Source of the DNA: Chondrilla cf. caribensis
Lineage: Eukaryota > Porifera > Demospongiae > Chondrillida > Chondrillidae
Reading direction: 5' to 3'
Length of the DNA: 64,000 bases
Assembly (NCBI GenBank): GCA_964020155.1
Contig: OZ026566.1
Span: 144,001-208,000 of the forward strand
Shown: piece after piece, positions 35,331 to 47,484 of the stretch
Layout of the letters: the number at the start of each line of letters is the position of its first letter
Position numbering within the stretch: position 1 is the stretch's first letter
Program-made: the position numbers and the translations under genes
The notes under the pieces: generated by a model
The model's input: the letters and a program-made list of their open reading frames with translations, nothing else
What the model was told of the DNA's origin: nothing
Databases searched by the model: none

Positions 35331-35733
35331 AACTGGATATTCGTCTTGGAAGTGAAATCTCATGGGATTCGCGCTGCCTCCTGCCATAGGGTTACCGAAG
35401 TCCACAAGGAAGCTGTCCCAGTAAGTGCCGGTGTGAAAGGACGTCGTACAAGACCCTCCGCTGAGTAAACAAAACGAGAACTTATGGTCGCAATGGTCCC
35501 AAAGCCAGAATTCGCAATTTGCTCCGTCCTGGTCTTTTCCATCAGGGTTTTCAAAAGCGACCGCTTCAACATCGATGTACCCCGAGCCGAGACAGTCCCC
35601 CTGGGTGGAAAGACGGATCACTGAAACGACACTAGTGACGGACATAAATGATCTGAGCTAGATTGCTTGGGCCTTATAAACTCCCACTTACCAGTAAATT
35701 CAGAACGAGCAGCGCTGTGAAGAGAGCTTTCAT
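30225..35733 (-). CDS. Delta-like Notch ligand B2 with amplified EGF exons
   Basis: Signal exon 35692-35733 (MKALFTALLVLNLL), MNNL exon about 35335-35601 (GDCLGSGYIDVEAV...), DSL exon about 34867-35189 (NYYGERCNVYC, SGHYTCG, KVCLEGW). First EGF exons near 34746-34803, 34650-34690 and 34498-34551 are close to those of B1. Then a four-exon module (CQEGFRGKSCDEG; CKEGCKYGHCTNPGEC; CTPGHSGDLCDQ; CEGGCGHGTCTNPGEC) is repeated seven times between about 31080 and 34440, where B1 has it once. The 3' end mirrors B1: EGF exon near 30740-30866, membrane exon, and a short acidic tail (VEDREEYGLEEG) ending EDSKV. If all modules are spliced in, B2 has about twelve more EGF repeats than B1. One long gene is favoured because each module keeps acceptors, donors and frame. 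Confidence 0.8.
31080..34440 (-). repeat. Seven-copy tandem array of a 480-500 bp EGF exon module
   Basis: The exon core GATTAGTACAGTGGCCGTAC recurs at about 31371, 31868, 32349, 32840, 33319, 33800 and 34277, i.e. periods of 477-497 bases. Each unit holds four short exons encoding two EGF repeats. Exons and introns are both nearly identical between copies, so the array is young or homogenised. Confidence 0.9.
35243..35327. repeat. (GT)n microsatellite, Delta B2 intron 2
   Basis: GT tract between the MNNL and DSL exons of B2, at the position also seen in A1 and B1. Confidence 0.9.
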
Positions 35734-36658
35734 CTTCTTTAATTCCCGAGTTACAGAAGGTCTGCTGTGTTTGCATTTCCACAAGGGGGAAGTACCTGGG
35801 GAAGTCATGTCGTCTAGGTTACTAGTATATTCACTATCGATTACAGTGACCAGATGTCTCGAACGCACGAAATACCGCGTGCTTTAAATGCCATGCCAGA
35901 TGGGTCTGTGGTACCAAATGGGACCCATCAACCATGGCTGGACGGCCTCTTACACTACACTTTACAACAACCTAAAATGGCCATCTCTACAGCAGAGGAG
36001 ATCCATTGCTGTATGTCATCAAATGTACAAAATTGTGGATAAACTTGATTGCATTGAATTTGATTTTGTCTTCATTCCTTATCTATCATTGCCTCTTATT
36101 CGCATGTTCATATAATTTTTGTCCTATTTATGTTATGCTCATTGTCATCCTTATCCCCACCACATTTCATTATTACATCCAACCACAGTAACCCATCACC
36201 ATCTTCCTTCCTTCACCTGTCTATTATTAACTTCATCAGGGGAGCACACTCATAGGATCACCTTTTGTGCAACCCTAGGGCTATCTATGTACCTATGCAT
36301 ATTATATGTATGTATATGGATGAAATTAATTCAATTTAATTCAATACCATAGAAGTGAGGGGCCATGCTAGCACACACCTGTACCCTTAGGAACCAACCC
36401 TGCCTCATCTCAGCCAATAACACTGAGTTGCAATGAGCCTTGCTCTGGATATAGAAACTACAATGTTCAGGGGAATAATAATGAAGTCATTGGTAGTCTA
36501 CACATTCTGCTTAATCCAGAGATGTTATAAGAACAACAAGAATAATTATTATTTCATTAAATTCATTAAAGTTGAAGTAAAATACAACAAAGTTATAAAG
36601 TTAGTTATATACACAAAAATTGTATTATTTGTTACTTTCTGAATTGAATGAAATTATA
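35734..36658. other. B2 promoter side with a 470-bp extra segment, and cyclase 3' flank
   Basis: Relative to the duplicate copy at 29131, about 470 bases (35879-36346) are extra. This segment ends in an ATTCAATTTAATTCAAT-type short repeat, as at the 3' end of many non-LTR retroelements. No protein domain is recognisable in it. The rest matches 29147-29466. Confidence 0.5.
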
Positions 36659-39489
36659 TTAAAATGACTTTTCAATGTTTTTCTTCATTGTTATCAAATC
36701 TTGATAAATTATCTTAAAATATGCAAGTTTCTTTGACAACTTTCTGAAAACTTTCATATCCTGCACAGAACACAAACAAACATCTGCTATTAAACAACAA
36801 CAACAACAAGGTCATGAACAAACAACCAACATACCTCCTTGATGGTCTTCTTTGTCTCTCGGTTTGATTTGTTGGACTCAAAGTAGAGGAGTTCACTCTG
36901 GACCAGTCTATACAGACCTCGTCCAACAAGATAGGTCTCCATGTGTTCTGGTCTCACACCTGTGAGTGTGTATACACCAGGGTAACACTGTGTGTGTGTG
37001 TGTGTTGTGTGTGTGTGTCCAACTCACGTCTTGCCATGTTGAGGTACTTGCTCATCATAGCCCACTCAGATTTCCTAGCATACCTAATGAGTAGAACATT
37101 CGACCTCTTCACTTGAATTAATAGCAAACAAGTCACCCCCAGACATCAGCTGCGGCTACTTAAACACCCACTAACTACATTATGGGATATCCATTAGACA
37201 CACCCACTAACCACAAGGCCAGATAAGCCAACAGGCAGAACCTCTCTTCTCCGTCATAGTGAAACACATCTTCATGGCTGCACTTTTTAGCTGACAACAA
37301 TACATCCTCCATAACATCCTCACAGATACCTAGTGTATCATGTATACACAGTACATGATTGTAATGGGAGTCTGAAACACGCATGTACTAGCACACACAA
37401 CACAACACGCATAAATAGAATTATGTATACATGTGCATGCACGAGCACACACTCACCACTCTCAATATAGGCATCAAAAGTGTAGCATTCCCAAAGTGCC
37501 TTTGTTCTCAGATCGTCCGCTTGTTCCACTATTACTGAGAGCTGGCTCAGGATGTCGGCGCAATCGTCTCGTCTGGGACAATGCAACAAGAGGACAGCAA
37601 TTTGACTTGGATAGTAGCAAACGGCTTCTATCAACTCACAGTTCACTGGCAAGGAGAGCTTGGGACAGCAATGTCATCGAAGCCAGTTTGATAGGGACCT
37701 CGTGGAGCTTGTTAGAGATTGAGATGGCTGCCCTGCCTACAAACAAGACCGATGTACTTAGCACACTGTGCATGAGGTGTTGTGTGAAATGAAATAAGTG
37801 GACCCACCATATCGCAGAGCACCTGGGATGTTTCCTTGTGAGAGAGAGTAGTTCAGGACAACGTTCAGGAAGTGAGCATAGGACAAGAGATCATTGACAT
37901 CTGGTTGGACTTGGTCACAACTGCACATGCAAAGTGTACACACATTTGGTATGAACACATTGTCCAGACATATGCACACAATGGAACATATGTACATACT
38001 GTACACTAGATATTCATGCATGTGTACTTGTACACTTGTATGGATGTACACACACAAAGACAAGCATATACACATGTACAAGCATGCACGCTTACACATG
38101 CAAATATGCTACACGCATACGTATGTACACAAGCACCCAGGTACCCATGCACACACACACACACGCACGCACGCACACACACACACACACGCACACACAC
38201 ACACTACAGATACTAGTACAAACACACCACATACGTACGTACTATTTCATTGCCTTTTTAATATACTCCTGGGCCATAGTGTGGTACTCAAACAACTGGC
38301 AGCACTCAATCATTGTGGAGTAGGCCTCAATCAGCTGCAGCAGAACAAGGGATGCATACACAAGTTGTTGTCCACCTCAGGAAAGGTGCAGAGATGAACA
38401 ATGAACAGGAAATGGAGAAATGGTTTGAGTCTCAACCGCCCATGCTTAGTGACATACGTATATCAACTTTGATACTTGGACAGGGTAACATGTGTACGCA
38501 TGTACACTTTTCTATTGTATGTATGTGCACACCTCAATATACGTAAATGTATTGCATATAAGTATGTATGTACATATATATAAATGTACATGTGTACCTC
38601 ATGGAAATTCTCCTGAGCCTCTTCGGCAGTGTTGAGTTGGTGGAGGGCGGCCGTGAGCGTTCTCCAGTTCTTGTGCTGGAGGTGGTAGGCGTGTGTCACA
38701 TGTGCCAGACACCGAGCCTGGTCCAGGAAATTATCAGAAGCTAAACCTCTACAAACAAACAATCACATACCAGACATGTGAGACACATCAAACATCACGA
38801 GGAGTGAGGAACCATCACAGCATGGATGAGACTGGTTGTAGCTGAAGCCCACCAGGGAGCTCAGCATCACTACACTTGATTCACTGCAAACCCTCCACCA
38901 ATGAAAACAATACATGTGCCATCACCCCTGGTTTATCCAATCATTTTCATCCTATATATCATCCCTAAAGTTCAACAGTGAGGTGTACTTTGTTTCCAAA
39001 GGACTCTCGGTAGGTGAGGTTTTCAGACAAAACAGGACTGACTGTATGCTGAGTACTGTGTAACACTACAGTCACATGACATGACTTAACAGTCACATGA
39101 CACAACTCAACAGTCACATGACACAACTCAACATACAGTCCGCTGGTGCTCCCACTCAGCTGGTGGTGGAGGTCCCCATATTATCTCACCTCTTAATGCC
39201 AATGAATCGTTGTGGGAACTTCCGGTGGAAGAACTGCCTGGTGGCCATTTTGACGAGGTGGACCGCGGAGGAGACATTCCCTGTAGGCAGGTTCCCCCCA
39301 AGCATGGCCACTGCTTTGGTGAAGTGAGGCAGACACTCTTCAACCTCACCACTCTGGAACAAGGCCTGAAGGTACGTACGTGAATAGGCACACATAATCC
39401 TGTGTTCACAGATATTAATAATTATAAACATGGTACTAACCACACAGTCCAGAATACCGTACCAAATGGATGACTATCAAGATATCCAA

Positions 39490-39531
<42 letters not shown>

Positions 39532-42500
39532 CACACACACACACTATATTAATAAAAATCACATATATCACTGTACCTGTCCAATCAAGCTCTCCAGCTC
39601 TGCTCTCTCGTGCTGAGTCAGCTCCTCCTTCACCCCCGTCAGAAGAGACAGGCTCTTGGCTTCCTCCAGGAGGGACAGTGCTTCCAGGTTGTTGAACATG
39701 GTGACGGCTGCTGCTCCGGCTTCAGTCAGGTAGTGCAGCACCTTGTGGTTGTCCCCGACCTCCTTCCAATGGCGGATCAGCTGTGGGTACACCTTTGAGA
39801 GGACCTCCTCGCAGTGGCAGTCCTGAAGATCAAACAGGAAACTATCGGCCGATGGTAGATCGGCTGGAGCATCTTCTGTGAGGAGAACATCTATCAGGCT
39901 GTGTCTCCTCTCTCGGGGGGCAGACCTCTCTTCTAACAGAGGAACAACTGTGTTTCTCCTCCAGTTTCCTGTACTTCTACGTCTGTTGCGTTGGATGGCA
40001 GTTCTTGTGCTAGTGCCCATGAAAGCCCCGCCCCTGTTCCCGCCCATACTTGCCGTCATCCTTCTTTCAGTGTTGGGTAATCCGAGTGCTGCAAATCCTC
40101 CCCCGCCGCAGTTACGGCACTTGTGTGCCTGAGATTCCAAAAACTTTGTGGCTGCCATGTGTAGCTGCTTGCGCTGGCTGTTGGTCCAGAGTCGGTAGAC
40201 TGTGTCCTGGACATAGGGGTGGACAAACTCAAAGACCTCACACTCATCCACGAAGACAGTCTTATGCACGCTCATTCTGGACCTCTTTCTGCTGAGACAA
40301 GGACACAGATCAGTGATGCTCCCCTGCACATCTGACAACTCGTCCTGAGCCTTCCCACCGTAGTAACACTCAATGAGACCAAATGAAGCCAATTCGGACA
40401 GAATATTGTTGAATTTCTCCTTTTTGGTCTTACTAGGAGTTATGGAAAATAGCATTTCTCTGGAGAAGGCTGTCCCGAGAACAGCCGCACACTTGAGCAC
40501 CATCTGTGATGCAGCTGAGAGGTTGTCAAACCTAGCCAATATCATTCCAGTGACTGAATCTGGTACAGAGATGTCTTCGGGGCGAACGGACCTGGTAAAC
40601 TCCACTACACTTTTCCTATGAAGGCTCCTCCTCTCCATTTTGCCAAGAAGTTCATTCATTCTCTTTCCAATAGGTGACAAGGGTTTCAATTCCATCACCT
40701 GGTCTCTCTCTTCATCAGATTCCTCACCGATATCAGACACCTTCAACAGACCGCGCTCAATCATGCTAGTAACCAACTCTTCACACCACAGAGGTATACC
40801 GTGAGTCTTGTCAAACAAGATCTTGCTGAGCTCCTGAGGGATCTCCTCAGCATCTAGCAGTTGGCAAGCAAGAGCAATGGTTTCTTCTTTGGAGAGTCCT
40901 TCCAAATCCATTGCTTTAGTCAACGAATGCTCCATAACCTCTAAACCTTTCGAGTTTGTCTTCTTCTTCAGTTTGCCATACCGTAGTCCCACAACCACCA
41001 GAGTGTTGTTGTCCTGTGCCAGATCCACGATGAAGGGCCAAGAGTCTTCGTCCATGAATTGAGCGTTGTCGATACCGAACACGCAAGGTGTTTCCTGGGC
41101 ATATTGGTGGACAAGACTCAAAAGGAGCTTGTGAAGGTAGACCTGTCTCTCCTTGTGGGTCAGGTGGGAGGTGGTGCTGGTCTGAGGGTACTGGAGACAC
41201 CGGACAAAGCCAACACTAGCAACATGATCGGATAACAAGGAGCATCACCTCCCCTTGGTGCAGTTCTCACCTTCATCATGAGGAGGTCGTTGAGTAGGGG
41301 GAGGAGCTCGTGTTGTTCGTCCGTCGTGACATGATCCAAAATGATCTGCTCGCGGTCATGGATTGTTTTGGTCCTGTCAATCCCGAGCAAACGTGACAGG
41401 AGAGTTTTCACAACATGAAAGGGTGTGTTCTGTTCATCTATCGTCCCCACTGTTGAGACCACCCTGTGGATAAGATGGAGGTGGTGTGTGTTCATGTGTG
41501 TAAATCTACCATGTATACATGCACGTATACATGGTAGATTTGGGTGCATGCACATAGGTTTACATGGATCTCTGTGCCCATGCATGTGAGTACTGCACGA
41601 ATACTAGTACTGGCTCCAACATGTGGGTATGTACAATCCTAACCTGAAGTCCATTTCAGCTGCTACAGACTTGGCAGATTTCAGTAGTTTTGTCTTACCC
41701 ATTCCACCACTGCCAGTGAAGGCAGCAATTCCGAAATCCCTCGGTCTGCCTTCCTTGATAGCTGCAAACTGCTCCTTCAAAACACTCATCTCCTGGTCAC
41801 GGCCAATCAGTGAATCGTGTTCTTGACTGTAGTGTAGCTCGTGCGTGTGAGAGGAACAGCTCTGGACTCTGCAGATTGGAGATAATGATTGAGCTGACAA
41901 GATGTGTGTAGACATCAGTCACCAGCTGGTCACCAGCTAGTCACCAGCTAGTCACCAGGTAGTCACCAGTCAGCCATTTGTACAGAACAATTGGTAATAC
42001 ACCACTGTGGAAGTGGAATGGCTGGTGGTCACACAACCCCAACTGACCGATCTGTTGTGAAACTGAATACATCCTCTGGTTGGGAAATTCCCTTCAGCTC
42101 AGGAGGAGGAAGAAGAGTGAACATTTGTTCTGAAATGTTTGAAGCCTTCATTGATGTCTGGTCACAGGTGATGGCGTTGGGGTACTTCATCATCAATCTA
42201 GCGGCCATGTTCACCTTCTGTCCGATCACTGCATATACACAGATGTGGGACGTCAACACTGGTACAGCACAGACCAACAATACCAGTTGTGTGGAGGGTG
42301 GACCACACACTCACACACCTGTGTATTCATGACGTAGCGGGTGTCCAACAACACCACAGAAAGCAGTCCCAGTTGTAACTCCAATGGAGACATGGCTGGA
42401 ATGGTATGGACGATGAAGAATGACATAAATAAACACACACACACACACACACACACACAAGTACATTCACCTTAGTTCTAATTCTTCCAAGTTGTGGTAA

Positions 42501-42762
42501 ATGTGCTTGGCTGCTTTCAAAGCTCTCTTTGAATCATCTTCGTGTTTGGCATGAGGCAGACCAAAGATGCAGACAAAGGTACAACCCTATGGATGAGGAT
42601 AGCTAGGTATGTCAAACACACACACATTTTATATATTTTATTCCATTTTATTTCATATTTATTCTTTTTACTTTGTATACTCTTTTTTCTTTTCTTTGTG
42701 GGTGCCACTTAAATAGCCTATGGCTAACAGTTCCCCACACTAAATAAGAATATCTGATACCC

Positions 42763-42842
<80 letters not shown>

Positions 42843-43290
42843 CACACACTTACCACTCACCTTATCAAACATAAAGACCTTGTTTATTGATCCTTCATAT
42901 CGCAGTAGAACAGGGTGGATAACATCGAAAGAGTTTTGCAACATGGTCAACTTCCCACCAACATCAAGCTTCTCCTTAGGAACAAGGTTGACAAAGAGGA
43001 CAGACACCTGCCTCAGCTCGGACATCCAGCTGGCATCATGCCCATGGTCGACCTGGTACAGAACAGTAGGATAACAAGGAGCCAACTGTAGGGTGAGGGT
43101 AGGGGCAACATACTCTATCCACAACAGTCTTCTGAATGTAGCAACGGATGAAGGGCTCTGTCTTTGGAGTAACTGACTTGAGGTGATGCTGTAGTATTTC
43201 TCTTTGAACTAAACACAGCAATCGAGGATCAAGAGTCAGAATGAGTACACGACAACATGACATGACACTGTATATACAAGTACACACACA

Positions 43291-43336
<46 letters not shown>

Positions 43337-44448
43337 AATGGAATCTCCTGAAAAGCTCTCAGAACCCTCATTTGAAGATTTTGAGACTGTTTCTGGTTTC
43401 TTAGGTGAGAATGGGTTGGGTTCGATGGAGGCAGGATTGCGACCAGCAGCGGAGATGGGTCTTGCTTGGAGCTCGGGCAGGTTCTTCTTCTTTGCTGACA
43501 TGGCATTGCGGGTCAGACCGAGCATGGAACCCTTCCTGTGCTCATGAATGAGGAGGTCTCTCAGGTTGTTGGCAGGAACAAACTCATCCAGAGATTCCTG
43601 GGTGACTTTGAGAATCTGTATACAACAGAGAGACATCAGATCAGCTAACCATACTTGTTGTAGATGAAATACATACATACATTGGCGTTAACATTAACTC
43701 AGCACTTGGTGCACATGCACACAGAGTGCTCAACACATTATACTGGAGCTCGTGTGGAGACGAATATACACAGCTCTTTTTATACTCCTTGGACATTGAT
43801 TGGTCCATAATATTATTTGTAGCTGTACTTCACTTGTCACACTCACACACACACACACCCACACACACCCACACACACACACCCCACACACACACCCACA
43901 CACACACACACACACACACACCTGTATATAACCATCAGCCAGCAAATTGGCGAAGCAATACGGCTTGTTACAGGTATCCCAGGCAGGAGGGGATATCACC
44001 ACGGAGCCCGACTTGGCCAGGCTCTGTGCCTTGTTCACATCATCAACAGCTTCTCCTGCCAGGTCAAACATTTTGTACAGTTCATTACCTATCGCAATGA
44101 GAAAAAACGTAAATCAATGAAATTGATACAATTACATACATTATTTCCATATAATAGTAATTATTATAAATTATTTTTTATTATTTTCTCATTATACATT
44201 CACCTATGTGGTACATCTCCATGGGACCTACACTGACTCCTAGCTTCATCCTCAGAACAACCCCGTCCACAGTCTGGTACTTGTCCAAGGTGGACTGGAG
44301 ACCAAGGCACATCCTTATCACATGTTGGACTGTTTTGACAGCTTCATACTTGGAGCATGGCCAGAACGCTAACAGAGCATCTCCTGCAAACTTCACCACA
44401 TCACCATCTGCTCTGATGATGGCTGTACATAGCCAGAGGGAACGTGGT

Positions 44449-44488
<40 letters not shown>

Positions 44489-44999
44489 CCATCAATCACC
44501 CATACCATCAACTATCTTGGAGAGGTAAGAGTTTAAAGTTGTGGTCAACTGATCGGTTCCAGAGGAGCTCTTGTCGGACTCGTTGCAATAGTTTTCACAC
44601 AAAGCGGTGAATCCTGTATAGAAGATTATACACACAATATTGGATTACTGATAGCTGGAGCGATTACAACTCGACATACGCGGACACCGTACAAAACAGT
44701 ACCAATTCTAAAACGTGATCACACACGTGCACACAATGCGCTAACCAGAAATATCGGCGAAGAGAACCACTCCGTAGAAAGAAACCGTCTGTGGGACAGG
44801 GCTATCCGGGTTTCTCTGCAGGATGATATCCGGAGTGTGGCTGAGCAATTCCTTCAAAGAGAACGGAAGACCCTCTGCGAACGAAAACAATTATTCAGTA
44901 ATTATTCGATAATTGAAGGTAGAGGCGTGGCCGTGTGAATGAACACACACCCGTCTTGGACAGAGACGTCTCGGAGACAGTCTGCTCTACTTCGGACAT
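36659..44999 (-). CDS. ADCY10: Soluble (bicarbonate-type) adenylyl cyclase, ADCY10-like
   Basis: Minus-strand gene of more than twenty exons. Exon 1 44951-44999 (MSEVEQTVSETSLSKT), exon 2 44746-44874 (GVVLFADIS), exon 3 44506-44613 (GFTALCENYCNESD), exon 4 44204-44422 (VVKFAGDALLAFW). Both metal-binding Asp residues of catalytic domain C1 are present, as is the Lys before FAGDAL. C2 spans about 42030-43060 (NKVFMFDKGCTFVCIFGLPH, VSIGVTTGTAFCGVVGH, KVNMAARLMMKYP). The NTPase region has P-loop GSGGMGKTKLL (about 41690) and Walker-B-like CVFGIDNAQFMDEDSW. A large exon (39577 to about 41225) holds CHKC-type AHKCRNCGGG and CHCEEVLSKVYPQL, as in human ADCY10. TPR-like helices fill 37000-39400. The last exons are about 36825-36985 and 36659-36760. 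It makes cAMP in response to bicarbonate/calcium, in cytosol and cilia (family knowledge). Confidence 0.92.
42763..42850. repeat. (CA)n microsatellite in soluble-cyclase intron
   Basis: CA on plus, GT on the sense strand, close to the donor of the C2 exon ending ...KVFMFDK. Confidence 0.9.
43845..43921. repeat. (CA)n/(CCCACACA) microsatellite at soluble-cyclase donor
   Basis: The minus-strand donor of the exon ending ADGYIQ is TACAG|GTGTGTGTG, so the repeat starts exactly at the exon border. Confidence 0.9.
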
Positions 45000-45263
45000 T
45001 CCGCACGGCGAGACCGAGGAGAGAAGCCTAGAAAACACTCAAACGATCTCTCTTGAACAGCTATAGGTACGAGTGAATTGAGTGGCTGGACCAGCCTCCA
45101 CCTAATTGGCTCCCAGTGGTCCACTCTGATAGGCTGTTTGTTGGCACTGCATCATTGGTGCACTCAAGTGTTCAAATAGTTTGAAATGAACCATAGCTAC
45201 ATTAGCATAATATTATAACAGAAAAGGGAGCTTATTCTGAGTATCACATGTACCATCAAGTGT

Positions 45264-45989
45264 TTAGGTGTCTTCTTCTTCTGCTCTGACAATTGGGACA
45301 CCTAGCAATGTGGATAGGAGTGGAGGATATGTGAAGGACACGGGTTGTGTCCACAACAGGTGAGAACACACCATCCAGTTTCTTTAGTTTAGGAAGACGC
45401 TTTGAAACCTCATCTCTCCAGCTGCCATCAGCAGAGTGCTTCTCTTCCAGAGGATTGCCTGAATTCAAAAGAAAACTGCAGTAAAATTAACTTGCATATA
45501 TATAGAAATATGTCCTGATTCATAAGAAAGTGCTTGTGTACATGTGTGTACATGTACATATTTGTTAAGCTATATAGATGAAAATACATACACATACACA
45601 GTTGCTAGCACATACCAACAAACAGCAGTTCTTCCAATGCCGGTAACTCCGCCTGTAGAAATACACTCAATGAGAATACTGCACTGGCATCCACGGCATT
45701 GCCTGGGGTGCGGGCATGGCCCACATACCCACCACACACCTTGTGCACACAAGCACATAGTGGAGTTGTAGTGGAATGAGCTATTATTGACATCTCAACT
45801 CCCAACTATGGAGCCATCCAAATTTCAATCCTCAAACAACATTTACCTATTCACACCCACACACTACACTCACACCACACCCACACATACCAATTTGCTG
45901 AATTCTCCCCAATCTTTCACAGAATTGTTGGCCATGTACAGTACCTGAGATGAAGATTAGATTAAGCACACAACATACTGGAGTCACCC

Positions 45990-46047
<58 letters not shown>

Positions 46048-46455
46048 AACACACACACCAACACACCCTCAGCTTTTTCAGTACAGTTATTCCTTTAAGC
46101 TTTTCAATATTATTGTACGATATCCACAACTGCTCCAAGGTGTCTGCCACAGGGTCCTGGGTGAGAGCATCAGGACACCAACCATACCCTAGTGAGCCTG
46201 CATCGCTCACAGACAATCAACTGATGCACTAACATACACAACCACATAACCATAGGAACAAAATAACCATAATATGATTCCTAAGTATTCTCACTCAAGC
46301 CATCATCTCAAGAAGCAGATAAAGCTCTTCAACAGAGCACAGAGCAATGGGCTGGGACATGGCTTACACTTACCAAACCACCTAAATTTTTGATGTAGTT
46401 ACGCCCGAGAGACAGAATCTTCAACTTTCCTAGAGAAAGAATGACAACACTGATA

Positions 46456-46527
<72 letters not shown>

Positions 46528-46988
46528 CTGGAACAACCATACTCACTCAGTCCATTGAGGTTTGAGATCTTCTCTATGCAGTTTGTAGACAGAGATAACT
46601 GTCTACCAGGTAGGAGGATTAGACACATTATTTAAACATAAGCACACACCTCCCCGTTAATCATAACTCACTCGCAACTTTCAAGCTTTGAAATAGCAGC
46701 ATCCATCTTGTCAACGGGTGGGATTTGCATGTAGAGCTTCACAACAATCGCTTGGTCCACTTTTTCCCCATTTTTTTCTTCCTGTAAATTATATTGACTC
46801 GAATCAAATTCCGGCAGAGTGACCAGCTCCTAAGCAACTCACCCATCTTGCAAGAGCTTCTTTGATTGATGTACCTTTCGACTATAGCAAAATAAATAAC
46901 AGAGAATAACATGCTAGATCCTTGAATCGAGGTTGTGGCTCGACTATACCATTCTTTGGCAGCTGGCTCAAGGGTGGCCGAGCACCAT
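45264..46988 (-). CDS. DNAL1: Axonemal dynein light chain 1 (leucine-rich repeat)
   Basis: Minus-strand exons: 46986-46988 (start codon only, tentative), 46843-46881 ([13 protein letters not shown]), 46672-46781, about 46543-46602 ([17 protein letters not shown]), about 46373-46434 ([18 protein letters not shown]), about 46071-46158 ([20 protein letters not shown]), about 45896-45947 ([13 protein letters not shown]), 45616-45652 ([13 protein letters not shown]), 45372-45458 ([13 protein letters not shown]...PKLKKLDG) and 45264-45301 ([11 protein letters not shown]). These read almost residue for residue like vertebrate DNAL1, including the acidic end. The protein caps the motor domain of outer-arm dynein gamma heavy chain in cilia (family knowledge). 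The one-codon first exon with donor ATG|GTGCTC is the weakest point. It sits next to soluble cyclase, another ciliary protein. Confidence 0.93.
45994..46044. repeat. (CA)n microsatellite, DNAL1 intron
   Basis: GT on the sense strand; the intron starts at a donor reading GAGG|GTGTGTTGGTGTGTG, so the tract runs from the exon border. Confidence 0.9.
46459..46523. repeat. (CA)n microsatellite, DNAL1 intron
   Basis: GT on the sense strand, filling the short intron between the first two leucine-rich-repeat exons. Confidence 0.9.
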
Positions 46989-47484
46989 GGCAACCGCATA
47001 GGGTAACCCCCTTCTCTGTGTCCAGTCGAGTCGATTATGAGCGATATGGCTGCAAAGGATCGATACTGGTGCTAGAAGCATAGTGTGCAATACGTTGGTG
47101 GTGCTGTACACGCAGAGGTATGTTGTATGTATCTGGGAATATCATTGTGTTCAGGTGCTGCTGGCTTCGAGGGTTGCTACACTCTGCCTGTACCGATTGT
47201 TGTTGTTGGAACGCCCTCGACTTCATGAGTCACGAAGAAGCCATTTCAGTGCGATGGGTCGCCTGCTACGACTTTCTCGACCTTGACCTGCAGAGCGTCC
47301 ACATATATAGTTTCTGTTGTTGTCTAACCCTATACGATCTGTAACTGTCCATAGATCTGTAATTGTAAAATCATCCACTATGTACCTGCTCTGATATCTA
47401 CTTCATGAGTGGATCTACTGCGTGGGTGGGTCCACTCCATGTGTGAATCCACTCTATGAATGGGTCCACTCCCCATTGCAGGTG
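46989..47484. promoter_or_regulatory. Head-to-head region DNAL1 / CapA-like gene
   Basis: Holds the promoters of two divergent genes and probably a non-coding first exon of the plus-strand gene, since its coding start lies just after an acceptor (TTGCAG|GTGATG at 47480). At the DNAL1 start, minus strand, GTTGCCATGGTGCT (46992-46979) resembles an RFX X-box. No long open frame with family support. Confidence 0.4.

Noticed and set aside
44181..44999. Receptor-type guanylate cyclase
   Set aside because: C1/C2 arrangement, NTPase region and CHCEE segment fit soluble ADCY10; no extracellular or kinase-homology domain.
45302..45371. DNAL1 ending with a read-through ...[18 protein letters not shown]
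   Set aside because: This interval is an intron: splicing 45372 to 45301 gives [15 protein letters not shown], matching the known acidic DNAL1 end.
47035..47344. Short frames between DNAL1 and the CapA-like gene
   Set aside because: No family similarity and no splice continuity with the downstream coding start; probably promoter and 5' UTR.
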